Below are positions 1 through 7,919 of a stretch of DNA of 64,000 nucleotides, in pieces (position 1 is the first letter of the stretch; each line of letters starts with the position of its first letter). The translations under genes were made by a program, and so were the position numbers. The notes beneath the pieces were generated by a model, which was not told the origin of the DNA, searched no databases, and saw nothing but the letters and a program-made list of their open reading frames with translations. Origin of the DNA: Pseudanabaena sp. lw0831 (GTDB lineage: Bacteria > Cyanobacteriota > Cyanobacteriia > Pseudanabaenales > Pseudanabaenaceae); NCBI RefSeq assembly GCF_016584665.1, contig NZ_BBJB01000054.1, positions 32,204-96,203 on the forward strand, written 5' to 3'.

Positions 1-98
1 CATATGCTTGCTTTTCCGCATTGATTAACCCATTTTGAATAAGGTTTACACACTACCGATTCCATCAATGTATCTATTTTTGCTAGAACCTATTTTGT

Positions 99-149
99 GC
101 TTACAAATTAAAAAGAGGGCGCAGCGCGCCCTCTTTTTAATTTGTAAGC
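99..149 (-). terminator. Perfect 24-bp hairpin, triloop AGC, after desC
   Basis: Arms 99-122 and 126-149 are perfectly complementary around the loop AGC at 123-125. The arms read A-rich, then a GC core (GAGGGCGC), so the RNA from either strand ends in a U-rich segment. It lies 9 nt past the desC stop and probably terminates desC. It belongs to the hairpin family found at most gene ends in this window. Bases 1-98 show nothing I can assign. Confidence 0.8.
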
Positions 150-158
150 GATAATTGA

Positions 159-1022
159 TTATTTACTAGGTTGCCAAGGCTCAGGTAAATAAACTTTTTT
201 CGCCAAGCCAACTGCTTGCAGCAGATTGATTACGCCCCAAGTTGGATCGATTTCCCACCATTTCAAACCAGAACGTGCTGACTTAGGAAAAGCGTGATGA
301 TTGTTGTGCCAGCCTTCGCCGTAGGTCAAAATTGCTGCCCACCAGAGGTTTGTGGAATGGTCGGGGGTTTCTGCAAAGTTTTTGTAACCCCATTTGTGGC
401 AAGCCGAGTTGATTAACCAAGTGCTATGCCATAGAAATACTGAACGTACTGCCACACCGTAAACCAAGAATGATGCACCTAGCCCAGAGAAAACTTTTTC
501 GCCAATTACATAAAGTAATGCTGCGAGTGGCACTTGTAACAATAGGAAGTAAACATCTAAAAACTTGTAGTAAGGATCGTTGGCAAGATCGGGTGCAAAT
601 TTACAGTAGTTAGAACGCTGAAAATGCTCAGGCTTGGAGTACATGATCCACATCATGTGGCTCCACCAAAAACCTTTGTTTGCCGAGTAGGGATCTTTTT
701 GATTGTCTTCTGTAAAGCCGTGATGCTGACGATGTCCGCCCACCCAAAATACGGGACCACCTTGCAGCGCTAATGCACCGATTGTGGTGATGATGTATTC
801 CAACCACTGAGGCACTTGAAAGCTCCGATGGCTAAGTAAGCGATGATATCCTAAAGTAATACCGATGCTGCCAAATAACCAATGCAAGAAAACTGTAAGA
901 ATTACAGCTTGCCAAGAGAAGTAAAAAGGAGCAGCTAAGGCAGCGAGATGAAAAGCACTGAAGAAGGCGACATTTGTCCAGTTCAGTTTTTCAGTTGAGA
1001 TGGCTTCAGTAGTGGCGGTCAT
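159..1022 (-). CDS. desC: Acyl-lipid/acyl-CoA delta-9 fatty acid desaturase
   Basis: Membrane di-iron desaturase that would introduce the first double bond at carbon 9 of an acyl chain, in the cyanobacterial membrane. The three histidine boxes are visible: HRLLSH, HRQHH and HNNHH, with hydrophobic stretches between them in the usual order. I chose the ATG at 1022 because the protein then begins MTATTEAI, as in DesC-type enzymes; an in-frame start 42 nt upstream adds an unlikely 14 residues. It is divergent from a TetR-type regulator across a palindrome-rich intergenic region, which suggests that regulator controls it. A 24-bp hairpin follows the stop. Family is sure; lipid-linked versus CoA-linked substrate cannot be read from sequence alone. 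Confidence 0.93.
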   Translation of the reverse strand: MTATTEAISTEKLNWTNVAFFSAFHLAALAAPFYFSWQAVILTVFLHWLFGSIGITLGYHRLLSHRSFQVPQWLEYIITTIGALALQGGPVFWVGGHRQHHGFTEDNQKDPYSANKGFWWSHMMWIMYSKPEHFQRSNYCKFAPDLANDPYYKFLDVYFLLLQVPLAALLYVIGEKVFSGLGASFLVYGVAVRSVFLWHSTWLINSACHKWGYKNFAETPDHSTNLWWAAILTYGEGWHNNHHAFPKSARSGLKWWEIDPTWGVINLLQAVGLAKKVYLPEPWQPSK

Positions 1023-1052
1023 GAAATAACAACTTAGAGGGTGGTGAGGAGA

Positions 1053-1069
1053 TGCAAGTATCACTTACA
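1053..1069. promoter_or_regulatory. Operator-like inverted repeat, copy 1
   Basis: TGCAAGT-N3-ACTTACA, a 7-3-7 inverted repeat with one mismatch, 31 nt upstream of the desC start codon. The same architecture recurs at 1105-1121. Both suit binding by a TetR-family dimer. Inference: autoregulation plus control of desC by the adjacent regulator. Confidence 0.6.
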
Positions 1070-1090
1070 GTTAAGTATAAGTCTAACTGT
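1067..1090. promoter_or_regulatory. Second type of inverted repeat, ACAGTTA-N10-TAACTGT
   Basis: A perfect 7-bp inverted repeat with a 10-nt spacer lies between the two operator-like sites in the desC/regulator intergenic region. It could be a further protein site or part of a promoter. No factor is assigned. Confidence 0.4.
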
Positions 1091-1104
1091 TTTTTAAGCA
1101 ATAA

Positions 1105-1121
1105 TGCAAGTAGCACTTGCA
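1105..1121. promoter_or_regulatory. Operator-like inverted repeat, copy 2
   Basis: TGCAAGT-N3-ACTTGCA is a perfect 7-3-7 inverted repeat, matching the site at 1053-1069 in sequence and spacing. It ends 10 nt before the ATG at 1132 of the TetR-like gene, an ideal place for autorepression. It also overlaps a TTG codon at 1117 that would otherwise open the reading frame, arguing against that start. Confidence 0.65.
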
Positions 1122-1131
1122 AATCATCTCA

Positions 1132-2376
1132 ATGGTACATGCTCTCATGTCTGTATCTCGAATTCCTACTCGTCAACGTATAGTGAACACAGCGCTAGAG
1201 TTGTTTGCTAGCAAAGGAATTACCGAGACAACTACACGCCAAATCGCTGACTTCGCGCAGGTCAATGAAGTAACTTTATTTCGTCATTTTGGGAATAAAC
1301 ATGGTTTATTACTAGCCGTATTGCAAGAATGTCTGCAAAAATATTTGGTGTTGGCGCAAGTGGGAGAGTCGCTCATGGTGTCGGATATCTCTAGTCAGAG
1401 TGATTTGCGGAGATTTCTCAAATATTACATTCAAAGTTCATTGCGGGCGCTTGAAAGTGTGCCTGAGTTGGTGCGATCGCTAGTTGGCGAGGCGGGACAA
1501 TATCCCCTTGAAAGCCGACAAGCCTTGGCGCAAGGAATTAATCAAGTTAATCAAACGATCGCAACGGCAATTAATGATGTACTGGTCAATTCGCGATTGC
1601 AATATTCTTTGCCCCCGATCAAGCTGGCTAACTTATTAAATACTTGTATTTTGGGTTACGCGGTGATCACTTTAACCAGTGATGTGCAGGCAATTTGGCG
1701 CGATCGCGACGAGTTTGTCAGTACGCTTGTCGATATGTTTGTTCAAGAAGTTAACCCGATCGCCCAAGCGCAACCAATTAACGATATCTCTGCGGAGACT
1801 GTGCGCGAAATCCTTTTGCAAGCAAAAAAATGTGGGGCAAAGGACTATGCGATCGCCTATTTGCTATTTGGGGCAGGGCTGACGGCGCTTGATATTACGA
1901 GATTGCGCTTAAAAGACTATCAGCACCAAGCTAACCACGGAATTTTACTAACTAGGGATGCTACGGGTAATGAGAGATCCGTACCACTTAATCAAAAAAT
2001 TCTTGGTCATCGCTACGGTTCAGCAACGAATAATCCCCTTAGTGCTTACCTCAAGACTCGTAAGCATGAATTAAAGGATCTGAAAAATATTGAGGATATG
2101 AAATCTTTGTTTCTCAGTAGCGACGGGAAACCACTGTCCTTAGAAGAGATCGAACAACTTTGGGAGCGTTGGACACAACCCTATCGAAACCTGAGTGGCT
2201 TACCTCTAACAATTGATCAGCCCCGACATACTTGGTGTATCGAAATGTTATCTCGTGGGATTGATGTTGATAGTTTTTGCATCATTAGCGGTATCAGACC
2301 TAAGGAATTGCAAGCTTATCAAACCCGTCTTAATCAAAAGTTAGCGATTGATAAAGCGATCGCTCTTGACTCTTAA
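1132..2376 (+). CDS. TetR-family regulator fused to a degenerate tyrosine-recombinase-like domain
   Basis: The first about 70 residues form a TetR DNA-binding domain (RIVNTALELFASKG, then TTTRQIADFAQVNEVTLFRHF). A helical ligand/dimer region follows to about residue 205. The last about 190 residues resemble the catalytic fold of phage integrases: LLFGAGLTALDITRLRLKDY aligns with the Arg-I region and PRHTWCIEMLSRGIDVD with box II. Catalytic residues appear lost: threonine replaces the usual Arg-I, the first His of HxxR is Asp, and isoleucine stands at the H/W position, though AYQTR keeps a tyrosine. It is therefore probably not a recombinase but a regulator with an extra DNA-binding or dimerising domain. 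Starts at 1132 and 1147 are both possible, neither with a clear ribosome site. It is divergent from desC, its likely target. Confidence 0.8.
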   Translation: MVHALMSVSRIPTRQRIVNTALELFASKGITETTTRQIADFAQVNEVTLFRHFGNKHGLLLAVLQECLQKYLVLAQVGESLMVSDISSQSDLRRFLKYYIQSSLRALESVPELVRSLVGEAGQYPLESRQALAQGINQVNQTIATAINDVLVNSRLQYSLPPIKLANLLNTCILGYAVITLTSDVQAIWRDRDEFVSTLVDMFVQEVNPIAQAQPINDISAETVREILLQAKKCGAKDYAIAYLLFGAGLTALDITRLRLKDYQHQANHGILLTRDATGNERSVPLNQKILGHRYGSATNNPLSAYLKTRKHELKDLKNIEDMKSLFLSSDGKPLSLEEIEQLWERWTQPYRNLSGLPLTIDQPRHTWCIEMLSRGIDVDSFCIISGIRPKELQAYQTRLNQKLAIDKAIALDS

Positions 2377-2380
2377 TGAT

Positions 2381-2435
2381 AAAAGCAATTTGGGGTTTGC
2401 AGCGCCTACGGCGCTGCAAACCCCAAATTGCTTTT
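2381..2435 (+). terminator. Perfect 26-bp hairpin, triloop TAC
   Basis: Arms 2381-2406 and 2410-2435 are perfectly complementary around TAC. The core is GCAGCGCC-TAC-GGCGCTGC. It starts 5 nt after the stop of the TetR-like gene and is its probable terminator. Confidence 0.75.
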
Positions 2436-2493
2436 GATGACTTTTTTTGCTATTTCCACCAAGTTGATTAACTTAGTGTATAATTCGGGCGTT

Positions 2494-2521
2494 TAATGTA
2501 CTTAAAAGATTGAGTACATTA
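2494..2521. promoter_or_regulatory. Inverted repeat TAATGTACT-N10-AGTACATTA upstream of zipN
   Basis: A perfect 9-bp inverted repeat lies about 115 nt upstream of the zipN GTG. A -10-like TATAAT (2479-2484) sits just before it. It may be an operator for the division gene or a leader hairpin. The spacing does not fit the NtcA consensus GTA-N8-TAC. Confidence 0.45.
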
Positions 2522-2635
2522 CATCTGTTCTTAGTGCATTAGATACGGAGCATCTTTGAGTTGAGAGGCAAACAGGTTGGCATTATCGGAGTTCAGATCG
2601 GCATTTCCAATTGAAGTTTTGGGTAGAGAAGCAAA

Positions 2636-4810
2636 GTGAGAGTTCCTCTAGACTGTTACCGTATCCTAGGTTTAACACACCTGTCAGGGCTAGATAAAGT
2701 TCATCAAGCCCATCGCGATCGCCTGCTCTCTATGCCAAGGCGGGAATATTCTGATGCGGCAATCGCCTCTCGGAAGCGCATCATTGATAAAGCTTATGAA
2801 ACTCTGACCGAACGCGATCGCCATAGTGCTGCAACTGAAAGCGACGCATTGGAGACAGATAGCGATCGCCCAGTTTTGACATTGCCGCCTCAAATTGAAG
2901 CTGATGAAAAAGACTTTGCAGGGCTATTACTGATTTTGTATGAACTCGGCGAATCAGAGAAAGTTTTATCCCTTGCTAAACCCTATTACGATCCTGAAGA
3001 AGCCGAGTATCAGTCGGCAAGAATTTCGCCTCACGATCCTGATTTGCTTCTCTCTGTATCGCTTTCCTATCTAGACATTGGTCGTGAATATTGGAAACAA
3101 GGACAATATGAGTCTGCGGCTTCATCCTTAGAATCGGCTCAAGAAATTTTATTGCGAGAAGGATTATTTCTCAGTATTCGCAGTGAAATCCAAGCCGATC
3201 TATTTCGCCTCCGTCCCTATCGGATCCTCGAATTGTTGGCATCCCCTGACAACCACACAGAAGCGCATCGCAAAGGTATGTCGCTTTTGCAAGAGATGCT
3301 GGATGCGCGGCGCGGCATTGACGGCTCTGGTAATGACTATTCCAGCCTCGGTATTGACGACTTCTTGCGATTTATTCAGCAATTACGTAGCTACATGACT
3401 GCGATCGAGCAGCAAACCTTGTTTGAAGAAGAAGCACGTCGTCCATCTTCAGTAGCAACCTATCTGGCTGTATATGCGTTGATTGCGCGAGGATTTTCAC
3501 AACGTCAGCCTGCACTGATCCGTCGCGCAAAAGGGTTACTAGTTAAACTAAGTGCTAAGCAAGATATTTATTTAGAAAAAGCTGTATGTGCTTTGTTGCT
3601 AGGGCAAACAGAAGAAGCAAGTGCTGCGATCGATCAGAGTGGTGAAGACGATCAAATCGCTTTCATTCGTCAAAATTCTGAAGGTGCTCCCGATCTTTTA
3701 CCAGGGCTATGTCTCTACAGCGAACGCTGGATGCAAGAAGAGGTGTATCCACATTTCCGCGATCTGATGAGTCAAATCGTATCGCTTAAAGATTATTTTG
3801 CTGATGAGCAGGTGCAAGCATATCTAGAAGAATTACCTAATACTGGTGCAATGTCATCGGAATGGACTTCGCCTGTGGGAGGCGATCGCTTAACGGCGAT
3901 ATCTTCTCTAGATGAGTCGCCAAATGTAAATCGCGATTTTGATCTGAATCCTGCGAAGAGCGCCGTTGCTGAACCGAAACTATCCACTTACGCCCCTGAG
4001 ATACCTAATCGTTTTCAACGTTCCGCAGCGACTCCTGTAATTGAGCGACATGCTGCCCATGTCAATACCAATGTTAGCGGCAATGTAACACGAGATCTGC
4101 CTAGCTCTCGTCGCACCAGTAATGTGCCACCTGCGAGAAATTCGACAAGAGCTGCTAATGAATTTGTCAGGGAGATCAAGCGTCCATCTCAAGTTCATAC
4201 TTCAAGTCACGCATCATTACCCAAACGTAAGTTTAATGTTGGTCGTTTAGCAACTGTGATTGTTTTAGCGATCGCTGTGCTTGCTGGCTCTATTTGGTTA
4301 GTTGTTTGGGCTGTTCGGGCTTTAACTGGTACTCCCCAACCACAGCCTATAACCTTAGAGAAACCAATCACAAATCTAGTCCAAGCACTTAAGGAAAATA
4401 ATGTCGCCCCAGTTGCGCAACCAGGTCCTTTAGATAAAGAAACTGCTACCAAAGTAATCGAGTCATGGCAAGCTACTAAATCAAAAGCTCTTGGCAAAGG
4501 ATATGAAGATAATCTTCTAGAAGAAATTTTGATTGATCCAGCTCTGAGTGATTGGAAAGGACGCGCTAAAGAACTCAAGGCGAGTAACTCCTATTTGCAG
4601 TACCAAACAAAATCAAGCGTAGTTGATAGCGTTACGCCTGATGGCGATAGTAAGGCTAAAGTGGTTGCCAAGATTTCTGAGTCGCGCAATTACTTTAATA
4701 ATGGCGAACTTGATCGAGGAGCATCAAAAGATGATGCTAGCTACACGGTTGAGTATGATTTGGTAAAAAAAGACAATCGATGGCTAATTAGGGAAATGTT
4801 GGTTTTCTAA
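2636..4810 (+). CDS. zipN: Cell division protein ZipN/Ftn2 (ARC6 homologue)
   Basis: Inner-membrane FtsZ-tethering division protein of cyanobacteria, homologous to plant ARC6. The start MRVPLDCYRILGL and the following 60 residues form the J-domain-like N-terminus. Helical repeats extend to about residue 400, then a Ser/Asn-rich linker. One membrane segment (about 537-560, ATVIVLAIAVLAGSIWLVVW) precedes a C-terminal ARC6-like domain of about 150 residues ending EYDLVKKDNRWLIREMLVF. Length (724) fits the family. I chose the GTG at 2636 because it gives the conserved N-terminus. The last codons and stop lie within the 24-bp hairpin that follows. Confidence 0.93.
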   Translation: MRVPLDCYRILGLTHLSGLDKVHQAHRDRLLSMPRREYSDAAIASRKRIIDKAYETLTERDRHSAATESDALETDSDRPVLTLPPQIEADEKDFAGLLLILYELGESEKVLSLAKPYYDPEEAEYQSARISPHDPDLLLSVSLSYLDIGREYWKQGQYESAASSLESAQEILLREGLFLSIRSEIQADLFRLRPYRILELLASPDNHTEAHRKGMSLLQEMLDARRGIDGSGNDYSSLGIDDFLRFIQQLRSYMTAIEQQTLFEEEARRPSSVATYLAVYALIARGFSQRQPALIRRAKGLLVKLSAKQDIYLEKAVCALLLGQTEEASAAIDQSGEDDQIAFIRQNSEGAPDLLPGLCLYSERWMQEEVYPHFRDLMSQIVSLKDYFADEQVQAYLEELPNTGAMSSEWTSPVGGDRLTAISSLDESPNVNRDFDLNPAKSAVAEPKLSTYAPEIPNRFQRSAATPVIERHAAHVNTNVSGNVTRDLPSSRRTSNVPPARNSTRAANEFVREIKRPSQVHTSSHASLPKRKFNVGRLATVIVLAIAVLAGSIWLVVWAVRALTGTPQPQPITLEKPITNLVQALKENNVAPVAQPGPLDKETATKVIESWQATKSKALGKGYEDNLLEEILIDPALSDWKGRAKELKASNSYLQYQTKSSVVDSVTPDGDSKAKVVAKISESRNYFNNGELDRGASKDDASYTVEYDLVKKDNRWLIREMLVF

Positions 4811-4852
4811 ATTAAAAAGTGGCGCTTTGCGCCACTTTTTAATTTAGAAAAC
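4802..4852 (+). terminator. Perfect 24-bp hairpin spanning the zipN stop codon
   Basis: Arms 4802-4825 and 4829-4852 with loop TTT. The left arm includes the last codons and TAA of zipN, so the right arm is an inverted copy of the gene end. Core GTGGCGC-TTT-GCGCCAC. Confidence 0.8.
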
Positions 4853-4854
4853 AA

Positions 4855-4995
4855 CTTACGCAGAGCGAAGATCTGCCCTCATCCCCCAGCCCCTTCTCCC
4901 GCAGGAGAAGGGGAGCAACACCATATTATTTTCTTGTTTCCCTCTCCTGCGGGAGAAGGGGCTAGAGGTGAGGGTTTTACAAATTTCTGCGTAAG
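4855..4995. repeat. MITE-like palindromic element with terminal inverted repeats
   Basis: The ends are CTTACGCAGA (4855-4864) and TCTGCGTAAG (4986-4995). Inside, CCCTCATCCCCCAGCCCC...CTCCCGCAGGAGA on the left is mirrored by TCTCCTGCGGGAGAAGGGGC...GAGGTGAGGG on the right, so the 141-bp element is nearly one large palindrome with no coding capacity. GC-rich blocks of this kind are dispersed in many cyanobacterial genomes. It sits between the convergent zipN and recA genes. Confidence 0.75.
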
Positions 4996-5009
4996 GTGAG
5001 TTTATAAAG

Positions 5010-5048
5010 AAAGAAGAGTAGCGGCGCTTTGCGCCGCTACTCTTCTTT
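5010..5048 (-). terminator. 18-bp hairpin after recA, triloop TTT
   Basis: Arms 5010-5027 and 5031-5048 around TTT, core TAGCGGCGC-TTT-GCGCCGCTA. It lies 6 nt past the recA stop and likely terminates recA. Confidence 0.8.
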
Positions 5049-5054
5049 TTGGAT

Positions 5055-6194
5055 TTAGAAATCTTCTACTGGTACTTCATCATCTTCAGATTCAATTTCT
5101 TCGGAGACTACCTTTGTTGCTGAAACCTCAACACCTGCGGATAATTTTTCGCGTATTTGCTTTTCGATGTCTTGAGCAAATTCTGGCTTGTCTTCCATGT
5201 ATTTGATCGTGTTATCTCTACCCTGTCCGATGTTGTCGCCTTGGTAGCTATACCAAGCACCCTTGCGGACGATGATGCTCATTTCTTCGGCTAGATCGAC
5301 TAAGCAGCCAACTGTAGAGATCCCTTTGCCAAAAATAATGTCAAATTCAGCAATCCGAAAGGGTGGCGCTACTTTATTTTTGGCGACTTTGACCTTAGCG
5401 CGGATGCCATATTCTTCAGTGCCCTTTTTGAGGGTTTGAATGCGGCGAATATCGAGACGTACTGAAGCATAGAATTTCAGGGCGGTTCCGCCTGTGGTTA
5501 CTTCAGGGCTGCCATAGGATACGCCGATTTTTTGACGCAACTGATTTAGGAAAATGACGATGCAGTTAGATCTGCCGACATTGGCAGTGATTTTGCGGAG
5601 GGCTTGACTCATTAGTCTTGCTTGCAAGCCAACATGGGATGCGCCCATTTCACCTTCGATTTCAGCGCGGGGGACGAGGGCTGCCACGGAGTCGATCGCA
5701 ATGATATCTACTGCCATCGATCGCACGAGGTTATCAACAATTTCCAGTGCCATTTCGCCAGAGTCTGGCTGAGAAATCAGCAAGTTGTTAATATCAACGC
5801 CAACATTGGCGGCATAGGTCGGGTCGAGGGCATGTTCCGCATCAACGAAAGCGGCAATGCCACCACGCTTCTGGACTTCGGCGATCGCATGAAGTACTAG
5901 AGTGGTTTTGCCTGAGCTTTCTGGCCCGTACACTTCGATGACTCGACCTTTGGGTAGTCCACCACCTAGGGCAAGATCGAGGGGTAATGCACCGCTAGGG
6001 ATGGTCTCAACACGCATATTAGTGGCATCGCCAAGACGCATGATTGCGCCTTTCCCATGATCCTTCTCGATTTTTTGCATGATTGCATCGAGCGCTTTCT
6101 TTTTCTCAGGGCTGATGCTTGTCTTTGCAGCTTGAGCGCTCGGAGCAGTCTTATCAACTTGGCTATTTGCCGTCGCAGAGGAATTTTTCGCCAT
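5055..6194 (-). CDS. recA: Recombinase RecA
   Basis: DNA-dependent ATPase that forms filaments on single-stranded DNA for homologous recombination and SOS-type repair. Walker A is GPESSGKTT, followed by [11 protein letters not shown] and the Walker B region [17 protein letters not shown]; the L2 loop region [20 protein letters not shown] is conserved. Length 379 is slightly above the family norm because of an N-terminal Ala/Ser/Lys extension (about 25 residues) and an acidic tail, both common in cyanobacteria. A -10-like CATAAT lies about 40 nt upstream on the minus strand. I see no obvious LexA box. Confidence 0.98.
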   Translation of the reverse strand: MAKNSSATANSQVDKTAPSAQAAKTSISPEKKKALDAIMQKIEKDHGKGAIMRLGDATNMRVETIPSGALPLDLALGGGLPKGRVIEVYGPESSGKTTLVLHAIAEVQKRGGIAAFVDAEHALDPTYAANVGVDINNLLISQPDSGEMALEIVDNLVRSMAVDIIAIDSVAALVPRAEIEGEMGASHVGLQARLMSQALRKITANVGRSNCIVIFLNQLRQKIGVSYGSPEVTTGGTALKFYASVRLDIRRIQTLKKGTEEYGIRAKVKVAKNKVAPPFRIAEFDIIFGKGISTVGCLVDLAEEMSIIVRKGAWYSYQGDNIGQGRDNTIKYMEDKPEFAQDIEKQIREKLSAGVEVSATKVVSEEIESEDDEVPVEDF

Positions 6195-6341
6195 TACCGT
6201 TTGAGGTTTAGTTCGTCTAATAAGTCTGCCTCATTATGACACTAAGCTTCTTAATTTGAGGGATTAAATTTGTGCCGAAATTTAAGTGATTATGTTGCTG
6301 CTACTTGAATTTAGATATTTGTACTAAAAAAAACGCAACAT

Positions 6342-6394
6342 AAAACCCAAAAAAGAGATGTGGCGCTTTGCGCCGCATCTCTTTTTTGGGTTTT
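6342..6394. terminator. 25-bp hairpin (one G-T), triloop TTT, in recA-NYN gap
   Basis: Arms 6342-6366 and 6370-6394 with one mismatch. The hairpin is flanked by a direct repeat of AAACGCAACA (6332-6341 and 6411-6420). It lies between the divergent recA and NYN genes, so it terminates neither; it may be a mobile hairpin or a leader structure for the NYN gene. The rest of the 284-nt gap holds only AT-rich promoter-like sequence. Confidence 0.6.
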
Positions 6395-6478
6395 GATTTT
6401 ATGCTAAAAGAAACGCAACATTTGTTAAAGTCTAGTGTCAGAATTGAAGTAAGTAATTCTATCTAGCGGTCTACCATT

Positions 6479-7024
6479 ATGTCTTCGGAACATCCACCAG
6501 TTATGTTGGTGGACGGCTATAACGTGATTGGCTTTTGGAAGCACTTGCAGGAGATTCGAGATCTGCAAGGGTTTGACATTGCGCGATCGCATTTAACCGA
6601 AACGATGGTGAATTTTAGTGCTTATCACGGCTATAAGACGACTTTAGTATTCGATGCCTATGTACAGGCAACTCCCGCCAAAGCCGAAAAAATAACCAAA
6701 AATCTAAGATTATATTTTACCGATCACAACGAAACGGCGGATACTTACATCGAGCGTCAATGTGGCAAGTACCGACGCGATCCGCTACGGCATTTAAAAA
6801 GAATTATTGTGGTAACTTCCGATCGCGCTCAGCAGTTAACCGCAGTTGGCTTTGGAGCGGAGTGGCTATCAGCACCAGCATTAGAACAAGAAGTGGAAGC
6901 AACTATGCGATCGGTTCAAAGTCGTCAAAAGAATCAAAAAGCGAATACGAACAATCTATTGGGAAATCGTATTGATAGTCAGACTAAGGCTCAACTAGCT
7001 AAGTGGCGCAATAGCTTGAATTAA
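6479..7024 (+). CDS. NYN-domain RNase-like protein (YacP/Rae1 family)
   Basis: Opens with MLVDGYNVIGFW, the conserved first strand of NYN (PIN-like) nucleases, with the catalytic-type Asp. Further acidic positions appear at LVFDAY, NETADTYIE and VTSDRAQQ, matching the four-Asp pattern. Bacillus Rae1/YacP is a ribosome-associated mRNA endonuclease, and this 181-residue protein fits that family in length. The C-terminus is basic (RQKNQKANTNN), which suits RNA binding. It starts at an ATG and is transcribed divergently from recA. The substrate is unknown. Confidence 0.85.
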   Translation: MSSEHPPVMLVDGYNVIGFWKHLQEIRDLQGFDIARSHLTETMVNFSAYHGYKTTLVFDAYVQATPAKAEKITKNLRLYFTDHNETADTYIERQCGKYRRDPLRHLKRIIVVTSDRAQQLTAVGFGAEWLSAPALEQEVEATMRSVQSRQKNQKANTNNLLGNRIDSQTKAQLAKWRNSLN

Positions 7025-7075
7025 GTTTCGCTAAGATAATACCAATCACGCTCTGGTTTCTGTGAGGGCAAATTT

Positions 7076-7786
7076 ATGACTCCGCAATCTTTAACTCCTG
7101 AAGCGATCGCGCCAGAAATTCCTGAAATCGACTATCCCGATAGTGACGGTAATCCCATGTCTGACAATACTGAACAGTATCGCTGGATTGTGATGATCAA
7201 GGAAAATCTAGAGATTATCTTTGCTAACGATCCCAATGTATTTATTGCAGGAGATTTGCTCTGGTATCCTGTGCGCTATATACCAAAACGCATGGCTCCT
7301 GATGTGATGGTCGTATTTGGAAGACCAAAGGGACGACGAGGGTCATATAAGCAATGGGAAGAAGAGAATATTGCGCCACAGGTTGCCTTTGAGATTTTGT
7401 CACCAAGCAACAAAGATCGGCGCGGATTAGAGTCTTTAGAAGACAAGTTTAATTTCTATGAAGCCTATGGGATTGAGGAATATTATGTTTACGATCCTGA
7501 CGATCTAGTGCTGTCGGGATGGCAACGGATTAGGGATAGGTTTGTTTCTATTGAAATAAAACCTGAATGGGTGAGTCCTTTACTTCAGGTGCGTTTTGAG
7601 TGGCGGGATGGACAAGAATTGGTGTTATATCGTCCGAGTGGTCAGCGCTTTTTGAGTTCATTAGAGCTAGAGCAACGAGCTAACTCAGCCGAGCAACGAG
7701 CTGATTCGGCTGAGCGACGATCTAATCGTCTTGCGGAGAGGTTACGAGTCTTGGGTATCGATCCTGAAAGTGAGGATAAATGCTAA
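7076..7786 (+). CDS. Uma2 family protein (DUF820, PD-(D/E)XK fold)
   Basis: Cyanobacterial Uma2 proteins are predicted restriction-endonuclease-fold proteins, abundant and of unknown role. The core is visible: APDVMVVFG, VAFEILSPSNK and DKFNFYEAYGIEEYYVYDP. The last about 40 residues form a coiled coil from the near-repeat LEQRANSAEQRADSAERRS, encoded by DNA direct repeats near 7665-7725. It starts 51 nt after the NYN gene and could be co-transcribed with it. A second, unrelated-looking Uma2 gene lies at 27628-28167. Confidence 0.85.
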   Translation: MTPQSLTPEAIAPEIPEIDYPDSDGNPMSDNTEQYRWIVMIKENLEIIFANDPNVFIAGDLLWYPVRYIPKRMAPDVMVVFGRPKGRRGSYKQWEEENIAPQVAFEILSPSNKDRRGLESLEDKFNFYEAYGIEEYYVYDPDDLVLSGWQRIRDRFVSIEIKPEWVSPLLQVRFEWRDGQELVLYRPSGQRFLSSLELEQRANSAEQRADSAERRSNRLAERLRVLGIDPESEDKC

Positions 7787-7802
7787 ACCCTTTTCGCTCC
7801 CA

Positions 7803-7896
7803 TAGATAAATTGTCTTTGCGTTGTGAGGTTTAGGCGATCGCTTTACCATTTGATGATTGGGGGGATTTGCGTAAATGATGGCAGTCATCCTGTGT
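7803..7896 (+). repeat. Diverged direct repeat, copy 1
   Basis: AGATAAATTGTC, then GTTGTGAGGTTT and GGCGATCGC recur in the same order and spacing at 8882-8975. By eye the two segments match at roughly three quarters of positions. The pair brackets the DUF2887 gene. Confidence 0.6.
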
Positions 7897-7919
7897 ATAA
7901 AATTCGCTAATATAGGCTG

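Noticed and set aside
2494..2521. NtcA or LexA box before zipN
   Set aside because: The spacer is too long for GTA-N8-TAC and I see no match to a known LexA consensus, so it stays an unnamed palindrome.
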